DNA of 64,000 nt from Lycorma delicatula (taxonomy: Eukaryota; Arthropoda; Insecta; Hemiptera; Fulgoridae), in contig NC_134455.1 of assembly GCF_047948215.1 (NCBI RefSeq), positions 167,010,575 to 167,074,574 of the forward strand, in the 5' to 3' direction. Shown here piece by piece: positions 1-11,256 of this stretch. Below the pieces are notes generated by a model that worked only from the letters and a program-made list of their open reading frames with translations, did not search any database and had not been told where the DNA came from. The position numbers and the translations under genes are program-made. Positions within the stretch are counted from its first letter, which is position 1. The number at the start of each line of letters is the position of its first letter.

Positions 1-1404
1 TGTTTTTTCTATTTGAGTGCCCTCATTTAGCGAACATCGTAAGTTTGTATGGATAAAATTTAAGGTGGAAACTAATATCATCGTGCATATAAACATTGCA
101 AAAATGAATAATTGAATGAATTCATTCCGCAATCTTAACTTTACAAACCATGTTCGAACAATTTAATTCTTTTTAATGCATTTCAATCTCGATTTTTAAT
201 ACCTTTCTCTCGATCCCTCTCCCTAACATGGTCAAAAATAAGATACGCAGCCTGTGCAATGTATGAATAAATAAATTGATGTACATTTCAGTAAATAAAC
301 CGACATACTTTCACTTGTATTCGTATACGCGTGTTCACAGTAACGAAAAGGCTCTTTCATCAGATCAGGTCTCACTCGCTCGTCAGCGTCAATTTGCTGG
401 CAATCTATCTACTTTATAATCCATTGTCTGAATGAATTAACTCGGTTTGATTTATTGTATATTATAATTTTCTGACAACCCAACGGCAGCAGTTGTTAGT
501 GTTAGTTATCTATTAAAAATTACAGCGATGATAATAATTTTCCTTTTATAAACGATTAAACATTTTTTAAAAGTACTATTACATAGAACCCCGCTGGTAT
601 TGTTGGTTTTTCAGTCTTATTTTGTTTGGTTTTATAACGCCTTTTATTTTTAACTCGGTAAGGTTTTGTAGTACTTAACTACATCTTATTTCAGTGCAAA
701 AACGAATTTTGTAATAGTGCATCTTGCTCTTAATCATGTTTCGTAATCATATCGTATCATAAATATATTCGTAATCATTCGTAATCACATTCGTAATCAT
801 AAATATATCTGTTGTCTGTATGTTTCAGCCAAACGTCTGGTCTCTTCCTCATTATTTCGAATATTAGTAATTACATAAAGCGTACGGAGCATTAATGAAG
901 AGTAGTAAGCCTACACTTATGCGGTAGGAGAGTCGTGTAGTGATTCTTTTCCGCTGTAAAAACATATAACGTATAAAACGCATCGGTTGATTAAGTGATT
1001 AACATCACCGCTGATGGATGTTTCATGACTTCTGTTCAAATTTTGTTAACGTACGGTTACAGTGAAATCTAATTATAATGGGATTTTAGTGATAATATCT
1101 ATCTACTTTGGTAATTATTGTTCAGTTTACGGTATTCTTTATGAAGTGGTCGGTTTGAAGCCGAACAAGACTAGCTGTGGTTGTTTAAACTTTATCCCGA
1201 CATCTAGAGTCTATTAAATAGGCTCATAATGAATAATATCCATGATTACATGAGGAAAGTTTCGGATTCAATTATTGGCCGGACTAGACATTTTTAATTG
1301 TTAAAAATTTCCATACTATATTTCCTAAATATGGATCTTCCGTGGTGAATAAAAACTTTTGTAGTGATTAAATGCACTGCTTGTTATCATTTCACATTAA
1401 TTTA

Positions 1405-1560
1405 CGTGCAAATCAATATGAATGATTTTTAGCCGAATTAACAAAGCGACATACTTTGAAATAATACTAACTAGTACTATTATTTCCTAGCCGGTTTGCG
1501 TCGCGGTTTACCCCAGAAAATAATACATATTTAATTGTTGGTCTTTTATTGGACCAGTTT
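1405..1560 (+). repeat. Diverged dispersed repeat, copy 1
   Basis: This stretch aligns with 2555-2705. Both contain, in order, a GAATTAAC block, GACATACT, AATAATACTAA, a TTTCYTAGCCGG core, a CGGTTTAC block, ATACATATTT and a GACCAGTT block. The shared order with many substitutions says it is an old duplication or an old dispersed repeat. It has no coding capacity. Confidence 0.5.
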
Positions 1561-1711
1561 ATACAACAATTTTAATTTCAACCAGTTCAACTTTAGAACC
1601 GAGCAGTAGGGAATTCATAGAAATTTTATGCACGAGGTTTTTTTAAAGCATGTTCTATTATAAATTTAAAGTTGTACGTACGCTTTAATAAAGTTGTTAA
1701 TAAGACGAATT

Positions 1712-1793
1712 AATGTGTAGTTTTGACTAAAAACTACACATTTGTACAGACATGTAATCTGCATGTGATTTGTAGTTTTGGCTAAAAACTACA
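1712..1793. repeat. Two related hairpins
   Basis: 1712-1742 is a perfect stem: AATGTGTAGTTTT pairs with AAAACTACACATT around a 5-base loop. At 1771-1793 a shorter version follows (TGTAGTTTT / AAAACTACA). The second looks like a decayed direct copy of the first, 55-60 bp downstream. Function unknown; this may be local duplication of an inverted repeat. Confidence 0.55.
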
Positions 1794-2554
1794 CATTTAT
1801 TATCCAAAATTATCGGTTCATTAGTTCAAGATCATGAAAGGTAAATTTTAAGCCAAAATATTACCCTTCCAGAAAAATATTTTCCCGTTTTTTTTTTGAG
1901 TTTGATATTTACCATATATGTACATAAATTTCAATCTTCCGTTCTAAAATGGTTAGGAGTTACAGAATTAAAAAAAATATCGTTATTTTTATTGCTGAGG
2001 CGTTTGGCTAAATACTTCAAACGCTGTTTATAGAAAATTTCAAGGATAATTAAGGAATATGAAAAATGTTCAATTGTTAGGGAAACTAGGTATAATTCAT
2101 TCAAAATTAATTAAATTTAGTTTAATACAACACCCAGTATAATTTTATTTAAGTGAAATTACGTAAAACGAAAGCAGGGGATTGTTTAAGATTTGCTACA
2201 TCTAACCTGCTTAAATTAGATAAGTTACAAAAATTTCAGATCGATCAGTTTATTAGATTATCAATTTCACTTTATATTGTTGATATATTTTTGATTCTAT
2301 GTAGTATGATCAGCCCATTAAAAATTGATAACGTTATCCAGACGAGTTGAAAGTAATAAAAAACTTGATTTAAAATTTAATTCATGTTTTTATTACAGTT
2401 GCAATTGAACTTTTAATTCAAGTGTTATTACAGTTAAACATATTTGGTTAAAATATAATTTTGACTGAGCCTTCTGTTTGTAGTTGAATAAAAGAATTAC
2501 GTACACTTCTTTTGTTTTATTACATTTAGTATTTGCATTCCACATTGAATTATA

Positions 2555-2705
2555 CACAAGTTTATACGATTGATTTTCAGACGAATTAACATATTGACAT
2601 ACTCGAATAATACTAATGATTATAATTATTTCTTAGCCGGTATCGCGTCACGGTTTACTATAGAGTAATGATACATATTTACATATTTGTCCGACCAGTT
2701 CATTT
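2555..2705 (+). repeat. Diverged dispersed repeat, copy 2
   Basis: This is the partner of 1405-1560. The best-kept part is TTTCTTAGCCGG followed by CGCGTCACGGTTTAC, with ATACATATTT and CGACCAGTTCA further on. A third, weaker match lies at 9680-9790. Confidence 0.5.
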
Positions 2706-4241
2706 GCATCGTCGATTTATAATTTTACTATCAAACGTATTACAGTGATGCTTAACCTTCTACCAGTTCTTATCCGGAAATTTATTCTGCCATCACTAAA
2801 ATCTAAATTACTGTGAGTTTTCAAGGATTAATTTAAAAAAACAGGTGGTTAGTCTACTTTTTATCCCGTTCTTTATATTTCTGCTAAAAAATTTTCTTAT
2901 ATTTACTTTTTACGTTAAGATTTTGTCGCAGTAGCTTGACGTAGATAACCGTCCTTTCATGTGTACTATTCAAATGAGTCTCAGTTATCGCGAGGAATAA
3001 CTTCAGACGGGGAACAACTTCTCTTCCCTTATTTTGGATGTCTTCTTATTACTTTAGAAGGGAGACTTCCAGTCGATGTCGTCGTTGACTTCTACCTATT
3101 CAGATGTGATTAGAATTGAAGTGGGGTTGTACATTCACATCTCTTGGGAAACGCTTCCATCGGCGAGTCATAGAGGGTTCATCTAATGACAGTTGTCAGA
3201 TGCATTGAGAATCCGTGCAGAAGTCACGATCTCTGGATAAACTTATAAAGCACAACTCAATTCGGTTGAAATACGGTTTGTATTCAACTTTTAATAACAG
3301 CAGTACTGTTCATCGATTACACGTATTATTTGACGGAAAATGTAATTACTTATCTACATGTACATAAATAATTCATAAGCTTACATGGTAAATTTTATTT
3401 AATTATTATTTATGCAATTTTATTATTTACTTTTATCATGTATAATCTGAAACAGAATTTAAAGACTTAAGGATAGGAAGGTTAATAAAAAATACATAAA
3501 ATAAAATGTTATGAGATCATCTAAAAAGTTACAACTCAATTACAATTAAAGAATTTTTTAATTTTTGAAGTATCTACTCTTCGTTTATATTTTGCGACAG
3601 TTTTTTAATCTTAGTTTATTAAAGAATTAAATTATGGTTTAACTATAGATTTTGCACTCTCATATGTATGTTTTACGTATTCAAATTTTTATCTTCTTTA
3701 AAGTTTTTATTCTCTATACATATCTTTCAACCATGTGAATTTGGTTATCCTGTTTTGGATATCAATCTTTTCCTGTTTTTATAAAATTCTACAATATTAT
3801 TTCTTCATTTATTTCGTTCTCTATCAATCCGTTGAACTTACAACATTATATTTTTTAGATGTGTTTCGCTGTCCTAAAACACTGGTTTGAACACAAATGT
3901 TTAAATTTTTTTGTTAATTCTTAAATCTATATTTAATCTTATGAATGAAGACTTTCAAAATTTGTTCTAGTCTCTTTTATAACTATTCCAAACTTTGTGT
4001 TTTGTTCGACCTCTGTAATCTTACGTTAATAATAAACATTTAATATTTATCATCAGATTCAATGTATCGTAATTTTCTTTTACGGCATCAGCTGCTAAGA
4101 GTAGTTGTAATGCTACTCCCACATAACTAAAACACGTGCGTGGCCAAAATATCATTAACGTGAATATCAATGCTTACCAAGGGTTTACAATGGGAATTTA
4201 GGTTAGGGGAATAATTGTAATATTAAATTAGATAAAAGAGA

Positions 4242-4491
4242 AAAGACCCGACACCACCTCAAGACAAATCATGGTATGGCGTGGTGTCAGAAAAGAGGGC
4301 AAAAATAAAATAAGTACTCAAAAGATCTGACCGGCGAGCCGACCTGCCATGCCGGACATACAACCGGTAGGCGGGAAGGCTCGTTAGAGTATAGCAGACA
4401 CTCCCCTGGGAGGCGTAATACCAACCAGTCGGACCGGCCCAGGGGAGTAGAGAAAAAAAAAAGAAGAAAAAGGGTTTAATCACGCTTCTGG
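4242..4491 (+). repeat. GC-rich hairpin retroposon-like element
   Basis: This ~250 bp GC-rich block sits in AT-rich DNA. It carries two inverted repeats: GACACCAC (4250-4257) with GTGGTGTC (4281-4288), and CTCCCCTGGG (4401-4410) with CCCAGGGGAG (4438-4447). An A-rich run follows at 4450-4473. GATAAAAGA occurs on both sides (about 4231 and 4492), as a target-site duplication would. The A-rich run suggests a + strand retroposon. The reverse strand is open for about 74 codons, but nothing in it is recognisable. It may be a SINE or the 3' untranslated end of a LINE. Confidence 0.4.
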
Positions 4492-4699
4492 ATAAAAGAA
4501 ATATTTTTCTAAGATTTCAAGGTATTTACAAGATTATCCTTTCCGTTCACTCTCACGGTAGGCAGGAGACCCGTCAGGAGAATATTCCACCACCCACTAC
4601 TCGCTTGGAATTAATATTATTCCTAAATGGTTTTTTTTATTACATTCGTTTTTATCTTTTATATTTTATTTTTACCTTTTTGTTATGTATGCATTGTAA

Positions 4700-4870
4700 A
4701 ATAAATCTGTGGTAGCGTCTGTGCCTTTCATCTGGAGGTGCCGGGTTTGAATCTCGGTCAAAAAATTCCCTTTCCACTTTCCATTCACAAGCTTCAAGCA
4801 TATGTGGCGAAATGAAGCCACATATTTTTGTTTTCACTAGTTTATCATGTATGTTCAGTAAATCACCGTG
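4700..4870 (+). mobile_element. tRNA-headed SINE, type C
   Basis: The start resembles a tRNA: GGTAGCGTCTGTGCC stands where the A box belongs, then a CTTTCATCTGGAGG arm, then GGGTTTGAATC like a B box. The body carries CACAAGCTTCAAGC and a 9-bp perfect stem, ATATGTGGC (4800-4808) with GCCACATAT (4817-4825). The same body occurs at 29655-29860 and, reversed, at 51120-51290. It is a diverged retroposon, not a working tRNA gene: there is no complete cloverleaf. Pol III promoter function is inferred from the boxes only. Confidence 0.6.
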
Positions 4871-4939
4871 GGACGCTACACGCCTCAAAAACGTTCACAA
4901 ATCATAAAAACTAATTGAAATAAGAAATCTGTCACAGCT

Positions 4940-5575
4940 ACGTATGGTACGCTTCGCGATATTTATGGTGTGCATAATCAGCCAAACAAAAGCACAATTC
5001 ATCGTGCGTAAAAAATTTCAAGAGAATTTTTCTCTAGTTGTTGACTTACCAATTCACAAAAGAAATGCAAGGAGTCAAGAGAATATTGCTGCTGTAAGTG
5101 CAAGTGTTGGTGAGAATCGAAATTTATCAATTTCACATCATTCACAATAATAGAGCTTTTCTTCAACAACAAAAACATGGCGAATTTTGCATAAATATCT
5201 TGAACCCAAAAAAGATTTAATTAACTCAAAAATTAAATTCTTCAGTTATCGAGAACGATCGAGAATTAAATTATTGAATCCAAGGTGTGCTGATTTTACT
5301 CTAAAACCACTCGAAGTGGATCCAAATTTTCATCACAAAATCATATTTTCAGACGAGACTCATTTTTGGCTTGATCGCTGTGTAAACAAGCAAAATCACC
5401 GTATTTGGGATGATTCCAATCCACAAATGATTCACCAGCGACTATTACATCCGGGAAAAAATTAGTGATTGGTGTGGATTATGGGCTGATGGTATCATCG
5501 GGCAATTTTTTTGGAAAATAAGTAGGGAGATACTGTTACTGTAGATGGTGGACGCTGTCGATCTATGAATCGTAA
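4940..5575 (+). pseudogene. Mariner-type transposase remnant, interrupted
   Basis: The pieces are, in order, a helix-turn-helix stretch (TYGTLRDIYG, from 4940), a linker with NARSQENIAAVS, the core from about 5200 with DPNFHHKIIFSDETHFW (first catalytic Asp kept in FSDE), VNKQN.RIWDD.NPQ, and then WCGLWADGIIG and TVTVDGGR up to 5575. This matches the insect IS630/Tc1/mariner-type transposases with an N-terminal DNA-binding domain (the group often tagged DUF4817). Several stops and frameshifts break the frame. The second and third catalytic Asp are missing because an antisense LINE begins at about 5576. In life this enzyme cuts and pastes its own element in the nucleus; this copy is dead. Confidence 0.85.
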
Positions 5576-6550
5576 TTTGTCTTCTTCTTCCCGTTCCTTC
5601 TCCTCCATCACCAATCCTTCCAGGATTAGGTGGTGACATCTGCTTCGGCTTAAAAAAAATAATTTCTGTAATTTACTAATAGGAAATTTCACTTTAATCT
5701 ACAATTTACTTAATTGAATAATAATCTCAGTCACCATATCTTCATTGGTTTACCCTGTTCTCTGTTAACCCTGTTGGTCAGCACCTATTTTGGGACTCAT
5801 TCGGTTAACACACGCTCTACAAGAAGCTTCCAATTTCTTTTCCTCACCTCCAAATTACCAGTTAAAGAAATCAGACGAAATTCGTTTCGAATTTCTACGT
5901 AGGGGATCGTATCTAGGAGTATGCAGCCCTTCACGCTTCTGGAAAAGCGCATTTCTATCATTTACACTTTGTTAAATGTTTTTTTTGTACCCATGTTTCC
6001 GCGCCATATAGCAAGGCATGTACCGCCATTGTGTTGTAGAATCTAATTTGTGTATCCTTACGAGTTTTATTTTTCAAAGCACTCTTGATTTTACGACAAA
6101 CGAGCTGAAATCTATCAGTCTTATCATCAACATCTTTAACCTTCTCATACGTAATGTCGACTGCCAAATACCTAAAATGTGACACCTGCTAAATTGTGGC
6201 AATACCTAGCACAATCTTGTTGCGAACTGGAAATTTCCTCTAAAACGCCATTGTCTTAGTTATAGTGATGGAATTACATCAGCAAACTATTTAAAGAAAT
6301 TCCTGACCCCATATCTATTCCAAGAGGTATGCGTGGTTCACACTGTCTTACAATCTCCATTCTTGAATATATTAAATAAAGATGGCAATAGTCTACATAT
6401 CTGCCTCATACCCTGATTTACATCCCCTGCCTCACACCCTGATTTGTTGCATTTTCTTCACTCAAGACGTTCCCCGTATCAATCACAATTTTGATTTTAT
6501 CATATAAACTTTTAAATTTCATTATTAAGTTTATTAGGTTTATTAAAAAA
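5576..6550 (-). mobile_element. 5'-truncated LINE, reverse transcriptase remnant
   Basis: Read on the minus strand from about 6550 downward it gives SLYDKIKIVIDTGN, NQGVRQG (RT palm), SLNSLL, TKTMAF, SHFRYLAVDITYE, NKTRKDTQIRFYNTMAV, LLYGAETWV, then FLRSVKGC. This order is that of the palm-to-thumb and C-terminal connection of a LINE reverse transcriptase. Frameshifts and stops break it, and the palm is partly deleted after NQGVRQG: I do not find the YADD box intact. The 3' end lies at 5576-5640 with a GAAGAAGAAG-like tail. It is inserted head-to-tail opposite into the mariner remnant at 4940-5575. The clade is uncertain. Confidence 0.8.
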
Positions 6551-6605
6551 AATCATTAGCAATAAAGTAAAGAATTATGAATGTCACCTTAATTTAATCA
6601 AGATT

Positions 6606-6710
6606 TAGTTGCCAACCTCCGTGGCTGAATAGATAGCGTCTCTGCATTTCATGCGTAGATTCCGGATTCAAATCCCGGTCAGGTATGGCATCTTTTCATG
6701 TGCTACCAAT
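6606..6710 (+). mobile_element. tRNA-headed SINE, type B, head only
   Basis: It reads CCTCCGTGGCTGAATAGATAGCG (split A-box region), TTTCATGCGTAGATTCC, then GGATTCAAATCCCGGTCAGG as B box and post-box sequence, then ATGGCATCTTTTCATG. The full-length relative is at 43019-43185. The body is cut at about 6710, where R1-like LINE sequence starts, so the SINE tail is lacking. Confidence 0.7.
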
Positions 6711-6711
6711 T

Positions 6712-7770
6712 TCCAACGGGCCAATGACCAAACTGTTGATGTCCGTACTTTCACTACTGATTGAAGGGGATTCGCGTAACGAGATAGAGCTGCTCATGCT
6801 TGTGAAACGCTCCGACTGCGGAGTCACCAACATAAGATGATTTTCAGCCCAGAGAAAACCACAATGATGTTGCTTAAGAGCCGATTGGCTGCTTCCAGAT
6901 GAATCCGGGTTCGGATGGCTGGTCTCCCCATCCGGTACGTTACGGCTCAAAAATACCTGGGTGTTATCCTTGATGAGAATTTTCGGTTCAGGAACATCTA
7001 CAGTATGTAGCAAAAAAAGACGCTGATGCTTTTTATTGAATCCGAAGGGTCATTCATCCCGATTGTGGGTTGAATTACCGTACCATGCCTATCCTTTTCA
7101 AAGGTGTCGGCGAAGCTATTATGCTGTATGCTGCGCCTGCCTGGGCTCACCGCATGGCTTTTAGGTATTGCGCGGACATTTTGCTGCGGGCCCAGCGACT
7201 CCTCCTGCTTGCTGGCTCTAGCTTGCTGACTCCTCTTGCTAATGAGTGTAAGGACTGCTACATTTCGAAAGAAAATAACCTATTGATGTCAGAACGAAAG
7301 CAGGAGATTGAAGACCGGGGCCTTGCATCTTGGCAGGTCAGGTGGGACGAATCCCTCACAGGTTGCTACACGCATGGTATATTTTATATAGTGTCTAATT
7401 TAGGTGCAATTGAATGGGTCTCCCTCAGTCGGTATATCACACAGTTTCTCTCCGGGCACGGTGCCTTTCAGATGATTTTGCTAGGTTTCGTTTGGTGGAT
7501 TCGAGTCAATGCCCGGATTGTGAGACTGATGATACAGTGGACCACGTCCTCTACGTCTGTCCTCGATACGACGTCGAACCTTCACGAGCTGTTAGAAAAC
7601 TTGAGAAAATACATTCCTTTCTGGATCTCCGTATTAACTGGATAACCCGCGAGGAGTGGTCTATAGTGGCTGGTTTTCTTCGCGCCCTTGCGGTATATAG
7701 GTCTGCAGAGGGAGTTTATTCCAGGTACTCGATCGTGGTAGGATCCCGGGTCGCTAAGGTTCCGGATTAG
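6712..7770 (+). pseudogene. R1-like LINE ORF2 C-terminal half, frameshifted
   Basis: On the + strand the frames give IEGDSRNEIELL, PEKTTMMLLKSRLA, KYLGVILDENF, then APAWAHRMA (within 7070-7645), ERKQEIEDRGLASWQVRWDE, and in another frame from 7414 LSDDFARFRLVDSSQCPDCETDD. The last part forms a Cys-X2-Cys-X7-His-X4-Cys knuckle (7510-7560) typical of the C-terminus of R1/Jockey-clade ORF2. ORF2 normally supplies endonuclease, reverse transcriptase and this nucleic-acid binding knuckle. Here the endonuclease and most of the RT are absent and at least two frameshifts are present. The stop at 7768-7770 is probably the native one. Confidence 0.8.
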
Positions 7771-8545
7771 GTATTGGATTGGTTGGTGGTAGGCGCATTG
7801 GTATCGTGACACGGTTATATTGGTATTGCTTGTGATTCGATTTGGGGATCCCGCTGGAGGGTGGGCCGCGCTGCCGGGGTATGGTAACCCGTGTGACCGG
7901 TGGCGGTCCTGATCGTGACTTGGTAATGTCACGCGAGACACCATGATAGGACGGGGTGGTGGTGCGGGTTTTGTCCCCGGCTCCTGCGCGGACCGGAATG
8001 AGGTTACGTTCTCCTTGTTAAGAGAACAAGAAGGTGGGGTTATATTCCTTGTACGTTACGTTCTCCTTGACTTAAATTGGTCGACTTATGTGGGTGTAGG
8101 TCTGAATTTCTATGTTGCGTAAGACATAATTTTGATTGGTATGAGTGTAGCACTGATTTAACTTTAAACTCGTTCGTTTTCTGAGGCATTCACAGTTACG
8201 AACGTTGCTGTCAAATCTGGTGTAGGCGCGGGGTTCGCGGTTTCGGTCAGTTAGTTTGAGGGAATCATGTTAGATTGAAAGTGAAGATGTCCATTTAAAG
8301 CCTACGTGAAGGCAAAATTTGATTTGTATTTTGCTGATGTAATTGTCTGGTATTTACATCGGTGGCATCCCGATCGAGGCCTGGCTGATGTTTGTGAGAT
8401 TTAATCAGTTAGAGGGTCTAAAGATAACCTCCGGTAAAACCCCTCAGGGCTTGGAACGGAGGGGGTAGTAAGGCGACCGGTAACGTCACAAGGTGGGGTG
8501 TCTTCCCCAACTTGGTTGGGATGCCCGTTCTTTCATATTTAAAAA
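6712..8545 (+). mobile_element. R1-like LINE, 3' portion
   Basis: This is a GC-richer block (roughly half G+C in its second part) covering the end of a LINE open reading frame (to 7770) plus a ~775 bp 3' untranslated region ending in an A/T-rich run at about 8540. The 5' truncation lies near the reverse-transcriptase YADD box, as expected from incomplete reverse transcription. Its C-terminal zinc knuckle and RT C-terminal sequences are those of R1/Jockey-like insect LINEs; R1 relatives insert at specific sites, but I see no rDNA around this copy. The 5' end abuts a SINE head, so this could be a chimeric or nested insertion. Confidence 0.8.
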
Positions 8546-10960
8546 AAATATTGTTAAAATAAAAAAATAATTTTCTTACAACAGAAAAACCATAAAAAAG
8601 GTAAAAATAATTTTTTTTTTTAAATTCTAAAAGGGTGATAACCTTTTATATATTTTATATAAAATATATAGGCCTTTATATATTTTATTGGTCCCCTTAT
8701 ATTATTCAAAAAAAGGAAGAAAATTTGTAAACAGATAATTTGCACGTACGAAGTAATAGACTTTTATAAACAACATTGAATAAGTGTTTTAGAAACTTAA
8801 CGGTGATGATGATCAGTGATCAGATGCTAAATCCTTCATAGTACCAAAAGCCCGTGGCTCTATTCCTGTCAGCTAATCGACCAATCACCTGAAATTATCT
8901 CCATTAAATGAGAATTAAACTGAATTTCTATGCACTTTTTCTTAAATATGGACGGTCAAAAATTTTCAAGCAAATTATTTCAAGCATTAAAGTACAAAAG
9001 TAACTAGTTTTTTTGCATATGTAATCTAGTTCAGCCCCCTTGTTATAAAATTTCCAGATTTAATTTTATAATGTAGATTTTAAAAAGCAAATTGAGTTCT
9101 CGTAAATGAATTTTTAATTTTTTCGCATAATTGTAGCATTTTCTGTATCTTATTAAAATTTTTATTCTTTTTTAATAAAGAAAAAAGTTAACAGATGTGT
9201 CTTTTAACTTTAGAAAATGTTTAAAAGTAATTAATTATTCAAAGTTTTCTGTATTAATAAAAAAACGTTTTAATAGAAAAAGTTGATAAGATTTTTTTCG
9301 CATATTAACAATTCTTTTTAATTAATTGCATGATCTAAGGTAGTCAGTGACGAGTAAAAATAATATTTTTCTCCCACGTTACCAAATATTCAGCTATAAT
9401 CACTCAGTCACTTATACGCTATAAAGAACAAAAATTCAACATACCTACAATAAATATTCCATTTTCATTAGAAAAAAAATAATAAATTTTAAATAAGTAT
9501 GTTTTGAAAGAGATTGAACAATTGTTTTAATGAATGTAAGTGTTTATTGGTTGTTACTGCAAGCTAATACTTTTTGGAAAATTAAAACAGAAAGAAAGTA
9601 AATTACATAATCAATGTTTACTTCATTTTCAAAACCGTTTTATGTTTGAATATTAAGGGCAGAAATAATTTAATAAGGAAGGCTTAGCCGAATGTCATTA
9701 CAAATGTTTCTCGGGAAGGGTTCCCGTTCATTTTATTCTCGTTAATTCTTTAGCCGGTTTGGCGTCATGCAAGATACACTCAGGGGAAATAGCGATGATA
9801 TAGATAATAGCATTAAATAAATGCAATGTGACTCATATTTAAGAGAGAATATTATTTTTTCTTTACTTAACTTAAAAAAAAAACTGTACTTTCTGAACTA
9901 TTCGCAAAATAGGAAGTCTCATTTCATTAAGAGCAGCTGTCGCGACATAAATTGTGGCCATTTAAAGTTTCATTAAGCTGTCTCTGTTATTTAAATAGAT
10001 GAGCATATCCCTGTTTTCCTTTAGCTATTTTAGTAGACATCGAGATACAATGAGGGTAATAATCTAATTTCCAGTACATTGCTTGTTTAGATATGAATTT
10101 AGCTAATAAAAATATAGAGATTAGCAATTAGCGTGATAACGGATGACACTTAATGTATATTTTCATTGATTAATATAATATTGTCATTGTTTATCAATTT
10201 CGATTAGCAGGATTAGAATAATTTAATTATTTTTGGGTCTTATATCACACATATACATTTCACAAATTAATTGGCTGTTACAAAGAAACGAAATTACGAC
10301 GCATTTTCAATCAAATCTGCATGACTTCAAACATCGTTGTTTTAATATAACAATCTTTTATTAATCCATCAATATTTTTAATGTTCGGTTAAATTTTAAC
10401 CGATAAATATTTTTATTATTTTACATATGCATAATTTACTTTTACTGGTGTTAATGTATAAGTGACCGAATTATAGAGCAGCAAACAGGAAAAAAGTCAC
10501 CGTACGAAAAATTAAGAAGGATTAATCTAGGCAATGTGATTTCATGTAATAAAAATTTTAAAAAATTACCACCTTATGAAATACAAAAATATCCTTAAAG
10601 AAAATTAATTCATCGGTAGTACTAAAATTCAGCTGAACAGTACATTGTTTAAAATTACCTTTAACGCTTTACAGTTTATGTCTATCAGGATTTGCCGATC
10701 ATTTTATTGTTGAGATTATTAAATCCACTGTTAGAAAGTCATACAATTATATTCATTAGAAAAAAAAAATAATATTCGACGGTATTATTAGGTAATTAAA
10801 TACAAATTTGAGTATCCTAGAGTATTTTTGTTTTGCAAGTGTGTACACAAAGACGTCCCGTACAATTCACGAAATGCTGCTCCGATTACATTGATTCTTT
10901 TCTGGAATAATTATTGCACAGAAAATTTAAAAAAAAACTTAATGTCAAATGTCGAGAAGT
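8546..10960. other. AT-rich intergenic stretch
   Basis: No gene is visible. A third, weak match to the 1405/2555 repeat family lies at 9680-9790 (TTCTTTAGCCGGTTTGGCGTC-like core), beside a small stem CGGGAA/TTCCCG at 9712-9726. Nothing else is recognised. Confidence 0.55.
9680..9790 (+). repeat. Weak third copy of the AGCCGG repeat
   Basis: It shares AGCCGAAT, then TTAGCCGGTTTGGCGTCA, with 1405-1560 and 2555-2705 in the same order, but little in between. The relation is probable rather than sure. Confidence 0.35.
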
Positions 10961-10963
10961 GAA

Positions 10964-11165
10964 ATTTTTTGAGACGCTAAATAATTCAAGCTTGGTCAGA
11001 GATAATCAACTGTTCCTCGTGCACGCAAATTGGTACACTACTCGTAGTTATACAGAAATGCTTAAACTGAGAACGAAAGTTATATTACAGCGTCAATTTT
11101 GTATATAATTTTTATGAAAGGCTAAATAAATCATTCTCGGTCGGAAATAACCAATTGTACATCTG
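10964..11165 (+). repeat. Two tandem copies of a ~57 bp unit
   Basis: 10964-11020 and 11109-11165 share TGA, GCTAAATAA, TCA, then CTYGGTCRGARATAA and CAAYTGTWC-like steps, 145 bp apart. A third copy lies at 21431-21490 (CCCGGTCAGAAATTAC). No coding function. These are probably fragments of one dispersed repeat. Confidence 0.45.
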
Positions 11166-11218
11166 CCTGTTGAGATTTTTAGCATACAGGTTGTATGTAT
11201 ACATACTATATATATATA

Positions 11219-11256
11219 GCATAAGTTTAAATATATATATATATTTAAACTTATGC
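11219..11256. repeat. Perfect 38-bp palindrome
   Basis: It starts GCATAAGTTTAAATATATA and ends with the exact reverse complement, without any spacer. It lies at the upstream edge of a dispersed repeat copy (11253-11962). It could be a cruciform-prone site or the relic of a Helitron-like terminus; a chance expansion of TA dinucleotides in the middle may have helped to build it. Confidence 0.8.

Larger units (their letters stand above)
1..4230. other. AT-rich intergenic stretch
   Basis: I see no gene here. Open frames are short and use AT-rich codons at random. The stretch holds two copies of a diverged ~140 bp repeat (1405-1560 and 2555-2705) and a pair of small hairpins (1712-1793). The part at 3040-3260 is less AT-rich than its surroundings but matches nothing I recognise. 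Confidence 0.6.

Noticed and set aside
6606..6690. Possible tRNA genes at the SINE heads (also 4706, 26727, 43019, 51290)
   Set aside because: A- and B-box-like words are present but no cloverleaf with paired acceptor stem; they continue into SINE bodies.
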